A stretch of DNA of 64,000 nucleotides from JAFAGX01 sp035624215 (GTDB lineage: Bacteria > Acidobacteriota > Terriglobia > Terriglobales > Acidobacteriaceae). Positions within the stretch are counted from its first letter, which is position 1. Each line of letters begins with the position of its first letter. The notes beneath the pieces were generated by a model, which did not search any database, was not told the origin of the DNA, and worked only from the letters and a program-made list of their open reading frames with translations. Of the stretch, positions 54,870 to 63,793 are shown in pieces. The DNA lies in assembly GCA_035624215.1 (NCBI GenBank), contig DASPRY010000058.1, positions 1 to 64,000 of the forward strand, written 5' to 3'. A program made the position numbers and the translations under genes.

Positions 54870-57800
54870 TCAAAACAGAAACTTCAATGCCACTTGAATC
54901 ACTCGCGGTCCCACGTCCTGTTGGATCTGCCCAAAGTTCGGCGAACTGATGTCGCTGACCGGCAACCGGAAGTTCGTGTGGTTCAAGAGGTTGAACAACT
55001 CCCCACGGAATTGAAATTCTTTAGACTCGGTTAAGCGGATATTCTTGAACGCGGAAAAATCCCAATTGATGTAGCCTGGCCCCTCGACCACGTTTCGCCC
55101 TTCGTCACCAAACACTTGAAATCGCCCGAGCGGATCGGGTTGAAGCTGTTGAAAAGCGCTTACATTGAACCACTCCTGCGGGGTGCGCGGGCCGTTGTTC
55201 GGATTTCCGATCAAGTTCGGACGGTTGGCAGAAAAGCCGGTGATCTCGGGTGCCTGCCCCTGCAATGACACATCGTTCGAATCGAATACCGTGAATGGAG
55301 TGCCGCTCATGACAGTCGCAATTCCGTTCAATTGCCAATTTCCAAGCACCTGCTGATACCAGTTGGTCGGGTGATTCCAGAAAGGAAGGTTCCACTGATA
55401 ACTCAAGACAAACCGCTGCCTCGCGTCGAACATCGAACGGCCACGCTCGGCGGCAAGATCAAAGGGGTTCTGCGCAAGATCATTCTCTCCGGCAACGGGT
55501 TGCGATGCCGATCCGGTGATATTGAATGAAGAAACGTCATCAATCGTCTTCGAGTATGTGTACGACGCCAAGAAAGCGAGACCGTGGCCGAAGCGTTTTC
55601 GCAAACTGGCCTGAAGGGCGTTGTAGTTCGAATTGGCAACGCTGGCAATTTCCCCGATCGAGCCATACGCACAGTTATTCGGCTGCGTCAGGGTACATCC
55701 CGAATAAAGACGCCGCTGGTTGACGTTGTTTTCGTTCGAGATTGGATTCCCGCTGGAGTCAAGCCCGGGAATGAAAATTGCAGGGTCACCCTCGATGAAA
55801 CGGGGCAGATGAATGCCGTTCGTTCCCACGTACCCGATCTGCAGCAGCCAGTCGTCGCCGAGCGAGCGCTGGACGTTCAAATTCCAGTCTTGCGCATAGG
55901 GCAGGCGAAGGTTGCGCGCGACCACTAGCAATGTCATCGGCTCAGGGAATGCCTCGCTAAAAGGATTTGGGGTATAAAAAGGATTGGCGAATGAGTTGAC
56001 GGGAAAACTAATCTGCTCCGTCTTCAGATACGGAGGCGCGCTGACGGGATCTTGCAGCGGGCCGCCTTCTCCCGTGTAATAGGGCTCGTAGAAAATCCCA
56101 TAGGCCGCGCTGATCACGGTTTTCGCATTGCCCTGTGGATCGAAAGCCAAACCCACTCGCGGAGCGAAGCCCGTCTTCTGCGTGGAAATCAGCCCCGCCG
56201 GAACGCCTGGATCACCTGGATAGAGCAGTCCCGGCGGCGCAGTCGGAATGACTTTCGACTGCGCACCCGGAACAAACAAATTCATTCTGTTGTGGTTTTC
56301 TGTAGCAGGAAAAGGCAGTTCATAACGGAGGCCGTAGTTGAGCGTCAGGCGCTCATTGACCTTGTACGTATCCTGCGCGTAAGCATCCAGCGCGCGGTCG
56401 CGGATTTCCCGGCTGAAGTCACCACCACCCTGCAGGAAAACGACGGGATTGGCCGACAGAAAATTGGCGAAACCGTCATTGTAGATAAAGCCTGCCACCG
56501 AAGGGATTCCCTGGAACACGAAGAAGCCGTTGGTGGCGATTCCCTGCAGTGCGTTGATCTGATCTCGCCGGTAGCCCCCGCCAAACTTAAAATCGTGGCG
56601 CCTGCCAATCCAGCTCAGCGATCCCGACACATCAAACGTATTCTGATACGTATAGCGCGGGCCTGTGATCGGATCACCTACAGAGGCATAACCCCCGATC
56701 TGGATAAACGGAGGCCCGGCTGCCACTGCCAGTGTCGGAGCGTACTGGAAGCCCAAACTGGAGGGCGATTCATTATTGAGATGCTCGTCGAGCAAAAATG
56801 TATTCCGCAGAAAAGAGAACCGCGCAACGCCAATCGTGCTTGGCGAAAAGATGTGCGTTTCCTGGGCAACGAAGTTTTGTGCCCGGTCAAATTCGCCCAC
56901 TGGGAAACCCGGCACGTTGGCTCCGACCGGAGAAAGCGGATCGGTCGTCGGCCCGCTGCTGTACATATATCGGAAATTGAGCGCGTCTGCGGTCGAAAGA
57001 TAATGATCGATGCGCACTCCGAATTGATTGTCCGTCTCGCTCTTGGTCTCGGTGGCAATGAATGTGTTCGATCCGCTGTTGGGCAAGGGAAAAAATGGGA
57101 GGAGATTCGTCGCAATGGGATCGATGGGCGTGAAAAGCGTCATCTGATTTAGGGGCACCGGCGTCCCAAAGAATGTGAGCTGCCCGTTTGCGTCAGGTTG
57201 GCCTTGCGCATTGACGCACAGGCCGCTGCTCGGGCTGAAGCTGTCTCCCCTAATATTGGTGCACAGCTCACCGAAGTTGCCCTGCCTCTCAGCCAGGGAA
57301 GGTACTGTCGCGGGCACCGATTCCCCCTGACGGTTTCGAAACCCCTCGTAATATCCAAAGAAAAAGGTCCGGTCTTTGATGATCGGCCCGCCAAATGTAG
57401 CGCCGAACTGGTTCTGCTTCAGCGGTTGTACCGATCGCGTGAAGTAGTCCGACGAATCCATTGCATCATTGCGCAGGAATTCCCACAGCGCACCATGAAA
57501 CGAATTCGTCCCGCTACGCGTGATGATGTTGGTCGTGGAACCCGTGTTGCGTCCAAACTCGGCGTTGGCGTTGTGCGTCAGGATTCGGAACTCGTCGATT
57601 GCGTCAATGGGCGGCTTGAGGACAAAACCTCCGTCCACGGCACTGACATTGTCTGCGCCATCGATCAGAAAGTTGTTCGACTCCGGCCGTTGTCCGTCAA
57701 CAGCGTAGCCCTGGTTCTCCCGCGCCGGACCGCCCGCTTCGAGCAGTCCCGGCGTCAAAGGCACGACGCCAGGTTGAAGTACCCCCAACTGAGAAAAATT

Positions 57801-58250
57801 GCGACCGTCAAGCGGAAGATCGAGAATTTCACGCTGCATCACCGTTTCACCCAGGCTGGTGACGGTGTTTTGGACCAGAGTCGCATCCGCCTCCACTTCG
57901 ATTTGCTGCGCCTCGGACCCAACTTGCAAGCGTGCCACTACCGTTGCCGTCTGGTTGACATCCAGGGAAATGCCCTCCTGCACATATTTCACGAAACCCT
58001 TCGCCGTGACTTCCAGCCGATAGTGCCCCACTGGGAGCTCGACCAATAAATAGCTGCCGCTACGATCCGTCACTGTCGTGCGCGTCAATCCCGTCTCGAT
58101 CTGCTTTGCGGTTACAGCAGCCCCCTCCACCACGGCACCGCTCGGATCGAAGATAGTCCCATGAATATTGCCCGTGATCTGCTGCGCAGCGACATCTATA
58201 GCTGCAAAGGCGGCCAGGACGGCACAGAGTAGGTTTCTGATGCGCATCAT
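54870..58250 (-). CDS. TonB-dependent receptor with carboxypeptidase-regulatory domain (third copy)
   Basis: 1,126 residues from ATG 58250, preceded by GAGGAAAC; the frame extends to 58328 but the Sec signal (MMRIRNLLCAVLAAFAAIDV, cleavage near AAQQ) begins here. Residues about 25-110 are the regulatory-like domain (GNIHGTIFDPSGAVVEGAAV). A plug region has DLPLDGRNFSQL and NNFLIDGADNVSAVDGG, and a barrel ends VIQVALKFLF. It is an outer-membrane importer. It is divergent from a LacI gene, with a LacI-type operator between them, and lies upstream of the SMP-30 gene on the same strand, 85 bases away. Confidence 0.9.
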   Translation of the reverse strand: MMRIRNLLCAVLAAFAAIDVAAQQITGNIHGTIFDPSGAVVEGAAVTAKQIETGLTRTTVTDRSGSYLLVELPVGHYRLEVTAKGFVKYVQEGISLDVNQTATVVARLQVGSEAQQIEVEADATLVQNTVTSLGETVMQREILDLPLDGRNFSQLGVLQPGVVPLTPGLLEAGGPARENQGYAVDGQRPESNNFLIDGADNVSAVDGGFVLKPPIDAIDEFRILTHNANAEFGRNTGSTTNIITRSGTNSFHGALWEFLRNDAMDSSDYFTRSVQPLKQNQFGATFGGPIIKDRTFFFGYYEGFRNRQGESVPATVPSLAERQGNFGELCTNIRGDSFSPSSGLCVNAQGQPDANGQLTFFGTPVPLNQMTLFTPIDPIATNLLPFFPLPNSGSNTFIATETKSETDNQFGVRIDHYLSTADALNFRYMYSSGPTTDPLSPVGANVPGFPVGEFDRAQNFVAQETHIFSPSTIGVARFSFLRNTFLLDEHLNNESPSSLGFQYAPTLAVAAGPPFIQIGGYASVGDPITGPRYTYQNTFDVSGSLSWIGRRHDFKFGGGYRRDQINALQGIATNGFFVFQGIPSVAGFIYNDGFANFLSANPVVFLQGGGDFSREIRDRALDAYAQDTYKVNERLTLNYGLRYELPFPATENHNRMNLFVPGAQSKVIPTAPPGLLYPGDPGVPAGLISTQKTGFAPRVGLAFDPQGNAKTVISAAYGIFYEPYYTGEGGPLQDPVSAPPYLKTEQISFPVNSFANPFYTPNPFSEAFPEPMTLLVVARNLRLPYAQDWNLNVQRSLGDDWLLQIGYVGTNGIHLPRFIEGDPAIFIPGLDSSGNPISNENNVNQRRLYSGCTLTQPNNCAYGSIGEIASVANSNYNALQASLRKRFGHGLAFLASYTYSKTIDDVSSFNITGSASQPVAGENDLAQNPFDLAAERGRSMFDARQRFVLSYQWNLPFWNHPTNWYQQVLGNWQLNGIATVMSGTPFTVFDSNDVSLQGQAPEITGFSANRPNLIGNPNNGPRTPQEWFNVSAFQQLQPDPLGRFQVFGDEGRNVVEGPGYINWDFSAFKNIRLTESKEFQFRGELFNLLNHTNFRLPVSDISSPNFGQIQQDVGPRVIQVALKFLF

Positions 58251-58416
58251 ACGTTTCCTCGCAATCTTCTGTTCAAAAAAACGTGTCGGGATGGGCACAC
58301 GTGCTCTGCCCTGTGCTGCGCCTAACATTGAATGTCTCGACGATTCGACCCCAAAAATGCCGCGATTATCGGCAGTGCAGCATTGCCGGTCAATAATCTG
58401 ATTGGAGTATTGTTTG

Positions 58417-58428
58417 GCAAACGTTTTC
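58417..58428. promoter_or_regulatory. Candidate LacI-family operator between receptor and regulator
   Basis: GCAAACGTTTTC has the perfect AAACGTTT core of LacI-type sites but asymmetric outer bases. It lies 56 bases before the LacI start at 58484 and about 170 bases before the receptor start on the other strand, so it is well placed for control of both. It is a weaker match than the other three sites. Confidence 0.5.
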
Positions 58429-58483
58429 TAGCCAGGGCTTGTGTTAACATGCGATCTTTGGGTAGTTTTTCGCGCCAGATCGC

Positions 58484-59557
58484 ATGGATATTCGAGAAAT
58501 TGCGCGGCGAGCAAGAGTTTCCACGGCCACGGTGTCGAGGGCGATTAACCGTGTTCCCACGGTCGATCCGCTGCTGGCCAAGCGTGTTTGGAAAGTAGTA
58601 GACGAACTGGGCTATTACCCCAACACACAGGCCCGCGCGTTGGTTTCCGGGCGCAGCCGCATTTTCGGCCTGATCGTTTCCGAAATCACAAATCCTTTCT
58701 TTCCGGAGATTGTTCAAACCTTCGAAAACCTGGCCGTGGAAAATAACTACGAGATTCTCCTCACATCCACCGTGCACGATCCCAAGCGCATGGAGTCATC
58801 CGTTCGGCGGATGATCGAACGCCGAGTCGATGGAGTCGCGATTTTGACCTTCGGCATGGAAGAATCCCTGCTCGAACACCTTCGGTTTCGTAAAGTTCCC
58901 CTGGTTTTCGTCGACGTGGGACCGGATACCCGTGGAATTATCAATATCCGTATCAATTATCAGAATGGAATCCGTCAGGCCGTGCAGCACCTGGCGGCGC
59001 TTCGCCACCAGCGCATTGCCTTCGTTACTGGGCCCTTGCATTTGAAGTCCGCGGTAGCAAGGCGTGAGGCTTTTAAAGCATCCATGAGGGAAATCGGATT
59101 TTCGCCCGAGCTCATCGTGGTTGGAGACCACCACGTGGAAGGCGGAATGCGAGCCTTAGTTGAACTCATCTCTTTGAGCCACCCGCCCAGTGCAGTTTTG
59201 TGCTCCAACGATATGACCGCAATTGGTGTGATGCGGCAGGCCTATGAGAGCGATATCCGCATACCAGATGACCTCTCAGTGGTGGGATTCGATGACATCC
59301 GGCTGGCGGAATTCACGATTCCCCCCTTGACGACCGTGCAAATGTCACAGAAGGGATTGGCGAGGATCGCATTCGAAGCCCTGCTACAAGAGGTAGAGCG
59401 AACTACCCCCTCTCAGGAACGCACGGAATATGAACTCAATACCAGCCTAATTCTAAGGCGTTCCACTGCTCTGGCTCCGTCCACACCGCCTGCTAAGGCC
59501 GTCAAGGGTCATCGAAGGAACGGGCCGCAGCAAACCCACACGATAGCGGTACCCTGA
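58484..59557 (+). CDS. LacI-family transcriptional regulator
   Basis: 357 residues. The helix-turn-helix is at residues 1-22 (MDIREIARRARVSTATVSRA), followed by the hinge (YYPNTQARALVSGRSRIFG) and the sugar-sensing domain (LIVSEITNPFFPEIVQTF; SAVLCSNDMTAIGVMRQAYE; VVGFDDIRLAEF). It is divergent from the third TonB receptor and 142 bases upstream of araD. It could control either or both, since a LacI-type site lies on each side. The pentose operon downstream makes an arabinose-responsive role plausible (inference). A C-terminal tail of about 30 residues is Pro/Arg-rich. Confidence 0.92.
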   Translation: MDIREIARRARVSTATVSRAINRVPTVDPLLAKRVWKVVDELGYYPNTQARALVSGRSRIFGLIVSEITNPFFPEIVQTFENLAVENNYEILLTSTVHDPKRMESSVRRMIERRVDGVAILTFGMEESLLEHLRFRKVPLVFVDVGPDTRGIINIRINYQNGIRQAVQHLAALRHQRIAFVTGPLHLKSAVARREAFKASMREIGFSPELIVVGDHHVEGGMRALVELISLSHPPSAVLCSNDMTAIGVMRQAYESDIRIPDDLSVVGFDDIRLAEFTIPPLTTVQMSQKGLARIAFEALLQEVERTTPSQERTEYELNTSLILRRSTALAPSTPPAKAVKGHRRNGPQQTHTIAVP

Positions 59558-59612
59558 GCTTGCAAGTGTCCGCCGCCGGTCGTGGAAATCTCCTGTCACC
59601 AAAAGGTTGCGA

Positions 59613-59641
59613 TTGACATCCATGTCGGAATAGTCTAGATT
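59613..59641 (+). promoter_or_regulatory. Predicted promoter of the araD operon
   Basis: A perfect -35 box TTGACA (59613-59618) and TAGATT (59636-59641) are 17 bases apart. Transcription would begin near 59648, about five bases before the LacI-type operator. This is the best-formed promoter I found in the window. Confidence 0.65.
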
Positions 59642-59652
59642 GCGCTAATTCC

Positions 59653-59668
59653 GAGTAAACGATTACTC
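59653..59668. promoter_or_regulatory. LacI-family operator of the araD operon
   Basis: GAGTAAACGATTACTC is a 16-bp inverted repeat with one mismatched central pair. It sits at about +5 to +20 relative to the predicted transcription start, where a bound repressor would block elongation or open-complex formation. It closely resembles the site at 1727 (GTAAACGTTTACTC) and shares GTAAACG with 16611-16630. Confidence 0.75.
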
Positions 59669-59699
59669 TATTTGCTGCGCCTGTCACGAGGCTTTACAA

Positions 59700-60404
59700 A
59701 TGCTGCTGCAAAGCTTGCGCGAAGAAGTGCTGGACGCCAATCAGGAATTGGTGCGAAGAGGCCTGGTCTTGTACACGTTCGGCAACGTCAGCGGCATCTC
59801 GCGGGAGGAAGGCTTGGTGGTTATCAAGCCCAGCGGCGTCCCGTACGAAAAGATGAAGCCGGAGCACCTGCCGGTGACCGACCTCGACGGCAATATCGTG
59901 GAAGGAAAGCTGCGGCCGTCATCCGATCTGCCTACACACCTGGTGCTTTATAGGGAATTTGCTGAAATAGGGGGAGTGGCCCACACGCACTCGGAATATG
60001 CAACGGCCTGGGCACAAGCCCGCAAAGCGATTCCTTGCTTCGGTACGACTCATGCCGACTATTTTCATGGCCCTGTGCCCGTGACGGCAGCAATGAGCGA
60101 CCGGGAGATCGCCGAGAACTATGAAAAGAACACCGGTGATGCAATCATTCGCGTGCTGCGGCAGATCAATCCCTTATGTATCCCGGGCGTATTGGTAGCC
60201 AATCATGGACCGTTTGCCTGGGGAGTTGATGCCACAGCTGCTGCCCACAACGCAGTCATCCTGGAGGCCATAGCGCGGATGGCTTACTTCACGCTTGGCA
60301 TTAACTCGGCAGCACAGCCAGTTGGCCAGGGACTTCACGACAAACATTTCTTTAGAAAACACGGCCCTGGCGCCTACTACGGCCAACCGAAGAACAAACC
60401 ATGA
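59700..60404 (+). CDS. araD: L-ribulose-5-phosphate 4-epimerase
   Basis: 234 residues, a class II aldolase-fold zinc enzyme converting L-ribulose-5-phosphate to D-xylulose-5-phosphate. The sequence follows AraD from end to end: TFGNVSGISREEGLVVIKPS, SSDLPTHLVLY, the zinc pair in VAHTHSEYATAWAQA, the AraD hallmark GTTHADYFHG, ANHGPFAWG (third zinc His) and the C-terminal DKHFFRKHGPGAYYGQ. It is first in an operon with a symporter, isomerase and ribulokinase. The stop overlaps the next start (ATGA). Confidence 0.95.
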   Translation: MLLQSLREEVLDANQELVRRGLVLYTFGNVSGISREEGLVVIKPSGVPYEKMKPEHLPVTDLDGNIVEGKLRPSSDLPTHLVLYREFAEIGGVAHTHSEYATAWAQARKAIPCFGTTHADYFHGPVPVTAAMSDREIAENYEKNTGDAIIRVLRQINPLCIPGVLVANHGPFAWGVDATAAAHNAVILEAIARMAYFTLGINSAAQPVGQGLHDKHFFRKHGPGAYYGQPKNKP

Positions 60405-62104
60405 CACCATTATTAGCAGCCTACGCCACGGCTCGGTTGGCGCGCTTGTCCGCAGTGGACTTTGTTATCGTGGCCTTCTATTTTGCTCTGGTCCTTTCCA
60501 TAGGGTGGTATTTAAAGGGACGCGCCAGGACCGGCGAAGATTTCTTCATGGCTGGACGCGAGATGACGGCATGGGTCGCCGGTCTGAGCTTCCTCTCCGC
60601 TAACCTAGGAGCCCTGGAACTGATGGGTTGGGCGGGGTCCGCTTACCAATACGGCATCATGGCGACGAATGCCTATTGGATTGGGGCCATTCCTGCGATG
60701 TTATTCCTGGCGCTCGTGATGATGCCGTTCTACTACATCTCGAAAACTCACTCGGTACCAGGATATTTGAAGTTGCGTTACGGGGAGCCCAGTCGCGCAC
60801 TATCAGCGATCTGTTTCGCCTTAATGACCGTGCTCATGAGCGGTGTCAACATGTTTGCCATGGCCAAGGTCATGCAAATCGTGCTGGGATGGAATATCAA
60901 TTTCAGCATCTGGGTCTCGTCCTTAACAGTCGCGATCTATGTCGCCCTGGGCGGCCTTCGCTCGGCCATCTTCAACGAGGTTCTTCAGTTTTTTCTCATC
61001 TGGGCCGGTTCTCTGCTCATTCCGATCCTTGGATTGTACGAAGCGGGTGGCTGGGGGAACCTCAAGCGGTTGATTGCAGATCGCGTATCGGAACAGTATG
61101 TCCACATCTGGGCTGGCGTTGGCTCATTCTCGAACAATCCCATGGGAATCAATTGGGTCGGGGTGGTATTTGGCTTGGGCGCAGTGATTTCCATGGGCTA
61201 CTGGACTACAGATTTCCTGGTGGTTCAGAGAATCCTTTCGGCAAAAGACATTCGCAGTGCGGAAATGGCACCCATCATTGGGGCCGGTTTCAAGATGATG
61301 GTTCCCGTCATCGTGATCCTTCCCGGGCTGCTGGGTTTAGCCGTATTGCCGGAGAAACTGGTTCCGGAATCCATGGCCGCCGCCTTGGGAGCACACAGCT
61401 ACAACGACGTACTTCCGCTCATGCTGGCCCGCTATTGCGGCCCCGGTTTACTGGGTCTGGGGATTACAGCGCTGATCGCCGGCTTCATGTCAGGAATGGC
61501 CGGGAATGTCAGCGCGTTCACCACCGTATGGACCTATGATATCTATCGCCCGTTGATCAAAAGCACGGGCAGTGACCAACACTACGTAAACATGGGGCGG
61601 TGGACGACCATCATCGGAGTGCTGATCAGCGTGGCTACTGCTTATCTGGTGATGCAGTTCGCCAGCATCTTGGATTACGTGCAGGCACTATTCAGCTTCT
61701 TCATCGCTCCGCTGTTTGGAACGGTTGTGTTGGGAATGCTCTGGAGGCGAACTAGTGGCCCTGGCGGATTCTGGGGACTGCTATGCGGCACACTTTGTTC
61801 AATCGGAATGTGGACCTGGGTAAAGGTTGATCCCACCGCGCTGCGTTACGTCGCGCTGTCCCCACACGCCAAAGGGCTGGCTCAGGACTATTTTCAGGCT
61901 CTGTGGTCATGCATCGTTTGCGTGCTCGTGACTGTAGGAGTCAGTCTTGCCACCCAGCCCATGCCAGATGGGGAATTAACAGGGCTGGTCTACGGATTGA
62001 CGGAAGTTCCTGAGGTGGGGAGCGTCCCGCTGCATCAGAAACCGCTTTTCTGGGCAGCTGTGGTCACTGTGGCCTTTGTCGCTCTAAACATAGTTTTCTG
62101 GTAA
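60401..62104 (+). CDS. Sodium:solute symporter (SSS family), probable pentose importer
   Basis: 567 residues with about 13-14 transmembrane helices. SSS motifs are FYFALVLSIGWYLKGRARTG and the long conserved stretch FMAGREMTAWVAGLSFLS with ALELMGWAGSAYQYG after it, then FNEVLQFFLIWAGSLL and MGYWTTDFLVVQRIL, as in SGLT-type sugar symporters. It probably imports L-arabinose or a related pentose with sodium, given its position between araD and the isomerase. The ATG overlaps the araD stop. The ligand is inferred from context only. Confidence 0.9.
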   Translation: MTPLLAAYATARLARLSAVDFVIVAFYFALVLSIGWYLKGRARTGEDFFMAGREMTAWVAGLSFLSANLGALELMGWAGSAYQYGIMATNAYWIGAIPAMLFLALVMMPFYYISKTHSVPGYLKLRYGEPSRALSAICFALMTVLMSGVNMFAMAKVMQIVLGWNINFSIWVSSLTVAIYVALGGLRSAIFNEVLQFFLIWAGSLLIPILGLYEAGGWGNLKRLIADRVSEQYVHIWAGVGSFSNNPMGINWVGVVFGLGAVISMGYWTTDFLVVQRILSAKDIRSAEMAPIIGAGFKMMVPVIVILPGLLGLAVLPEKLVPESMAAALGAHSYNDVLPLMLARYCGPGLLGLGITALIAGFMSGMAGNVSAFTTVWTYDIYRPLIKSTGSDQHYVNMGRWTTIIGVLISVATAYLVMQFASILDYVQALFSFFIAPLFGTVVLGMLWRRTSGPGGFWGLLCGTLCSIGMWTWVKVDPTALRYVALSPHAKGLAQDYFQALWSCIVCVLVTVGVSLATQPMPDGELTGLVYGLTEVPEVGSVPLHQKPLFWAAVVTVAFVALNIVFW

Positions 62105-62130
62105 GCGGGACTTTGCGGACGAGGAGCAGC

Positions 62131-62337
62131 ATGATTTCGATCTGGTTCTTTATTGGGATTTCATTGTTGGTGAATGGCGCGCTAATTCTAGGCGCCGGCA
62201 TTTACCAGCTAGTGGATCCGCCTGCGAACCCGGGTGTGGCCTTGTCCTATTTGCATGCCAATGTGTGGTGGGGTGCACTCCTGTTGATCTGCGGTCTGAT
62301 CTATTGTGTCCGGTTCGCGCCAAAGCGGGCACCGTGA
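62131..62337 (+). CDS. Small two-helix membrane protein
   Basis: 68 residues from ATG 62131, preceded by GAGGAGC. It has two hydrophobic segments (IWFFIGISLLVNGALILGAG and VWWGALLLICGLIYCVRF) joined by a short polar loop with NPGV and LHAN, and ends in a basic tail. It begins 26 bases after the SSS symporter and ends 19 bases before the isomerase. A role as an accessory subunit of the symporter is possible, since small helper proteins of this kind occur beside SSS transporters, but nothing in the sequence proves it. Confidence 0.75.
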   Translation: MISIWFFIGISLLVNGALILGAGIYQLVDPPANPGVALSYLHANVWWGALLLICGLIYCVRFAPKRAP

Positions 62338-62356
62338 GGCGCACCTAAGGAGTGGT

Positions 62357-63793
62357 ATGCCTGTCGACCAGAAAAAGCTAGCCATGGGAGTAATTGTTGG
62401 CAATCGGGGATTCTTTCCCGATCATTTGGCCAAGAGTGGGCGGGAAGAAATTCTTCATGCCTTGGAGAAGGCGGGCATTGATGCAGTAGTGCTTGATCCC
62501 CGAGAGAGCAAACATGGCGCGGTTGAAACGAGGGAGGAATCGCGACGCTGTGCGGAGTTATTCGCCCGCAATCGCGGTCGGATTGATGGAGTCATTGTTA
62601 CGCTGCCGAATTTCGGCGAAGAGCGCGCGATTGCGGATGTTCTCCGCCTCGCCGATTTGCATGTGCCGGTGCTGATTCAGGCGACGCCGGATGATCCACA
62701 GAAGATGGGCATCGCGTTCCGTCGCGACAGCTTTTGCGGAAAGATGTCGGCCTGCAATAATCTTCGACAGTATGGAATTCCCTATTCTCTGACCACGCTT
62801 CATACTGAAAGCCCCGATTCCTCCGCGTTCGCTAAAGACCTGGATTGGTTTGCCGCAGTCTGCCGCGTGGAGAAGGGTTTCCGCAACCTGCGAGTGGGTG
62901 CGATTGGCGCCCGTCCTGCCGCATTCAACACCGTCCGCTATAGCGAAAAAATTCTGGAGTCGCAGGGTATTTCGATCGAAACGCTGGATCTGTCTGAGGT
63001 GCTCGGCCGTATCGAACGAATGAAAGACAACGATGATCATGCTCAGGCCAAGCTCACGGCGATCAAACAATACGTGGATTCCGCTAATGTACCTGCACCC
63101 GCATTGCTGAAGATGGCAAAGCTCGGGGCTGTAATCGATCAGTGGATGGCTGACACCGAGGTGACCATCAGCGCAGTTCAGTGTTGGACCTCGATTGAAG
63201 AAAATCTGGGCGTAGTTCCCTGCACTGTCATGAGCATGATGAGCAATGAATTGCTCTCCAGCGCTTGCGAAGTGGATATTTGCGGAGTGTTAGGCATGCA
63301 TGCTTTGCGGCTGGCTTCAGGCACACCCTCGGCTCTTCTCGACTGGAACAACAACTATGGATCGGATCCGAATAAGGCCGTTTGTTTTCACTGCTCGAAT
63401 TTGCCCAAGCATTTCTTCCGCTCCGTGAAAATGGATTTTCAGGAAATCATCGCCGGCACTGTGGGCAAGGAAAATACCTTTGGTACCTGTGTTGGGCTTA
63501 TCAAGCCCGAGAGGATGACCTTTGCGCGCTTTTCCACTGACGACACCTCGGGCAAGATGCGAGGCTATATCGGCGAAGGTCGCTTTACGGACGATCCGCT
63601 GAACACCTTTGGCGGCGCCGGCGTGGTCGAGATTCCGCAAATGCAAAGGTTACTGCACCATATTTGCGCAAACGGATTCGAACATCACGTAGCCGCAAAT
63701 CTTTCCTCTGTAGCTTCCTCCGTGCACGAAGCGGCCACGCGCTATTTGGGCTGGGACATGTACTGGCACGGCTGCGAGAGCGGAGCCCGCTGA
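62357..63793 (+). CDS. L-fucose/L-arabinose isomerase-family protein
   Basis: 478 residues from ATG 62357 (AAGGAG upstream). The fold is that of FucI-like isomerases: an N-terminal domain with DGVIVTLPNFGEERAIADVL and VLIQATPDDP, a middle domain (VGAIGARPAAFNTVRYS) and a metal-binding C-terminal part (AVQCWTSIEENLGVVPCTVM; CEVDICGVLGMHAL; FHCSNLPK). Classical AraA differs in these blocks. Between araD and a ribulokinase it most likely converts L-arabinose to L-ribulose, as a non-orthologous replacement of AraA (inference). Its stop shares one base with the next start (TGATG). Confidence 0.85.
   Translation: MPVDQKKLAMGVIVGNRGFFPDHLAKSGREEILHALEKAGIDAVVLDPRESKHGAVETREESRRCAELFARNRGRIDGVIVTLPNFGEERAIADVLRLADLHVPVLIQATPDDPQKMGIAFRRDSFCGKMSACNNLRQYGIPYSLTTLHTESPDSSAFAKDLDWFAAVCRVEKGFRNLRVGAIGARPAAFNTVRYSEKILESQGISIETLDLSEVLGRIERMKDNDDHAQAKLTAIKQYVDSANVPAPALLKMAKLGAVIDQWMADTEVTISAVQCWTSIEENLGVVPCTVMSMMSNELLSSACEVDICGVLGMHALRLASGTPSALLDWNNNYGSDPNKAVCFHCSNLPKHFFRSVKMDFQEIIAGTVGKENTFGTCVGLIKPERMTFARFSTDDTSGKMRGYIGEGRFTDDPLNTFGGAGVVEIPQMQRLLHHICANGFEHHVAANLSSVASSVHEAATRYLGWDMYWHGCESGAR

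Noticed and set aside
56052..57152. A 366-codon plus-strand frame
   Set aside because: It is antisense to the third TonB receptor, with no signal, domain or ribosome-binding site; the receptor frame is clearly the real one.
57198..58049. A 283-codon plus-strand frame
   Set aside because: Also antisense to the third receptor; the translation is Arg/Val-rich and matches nothing.
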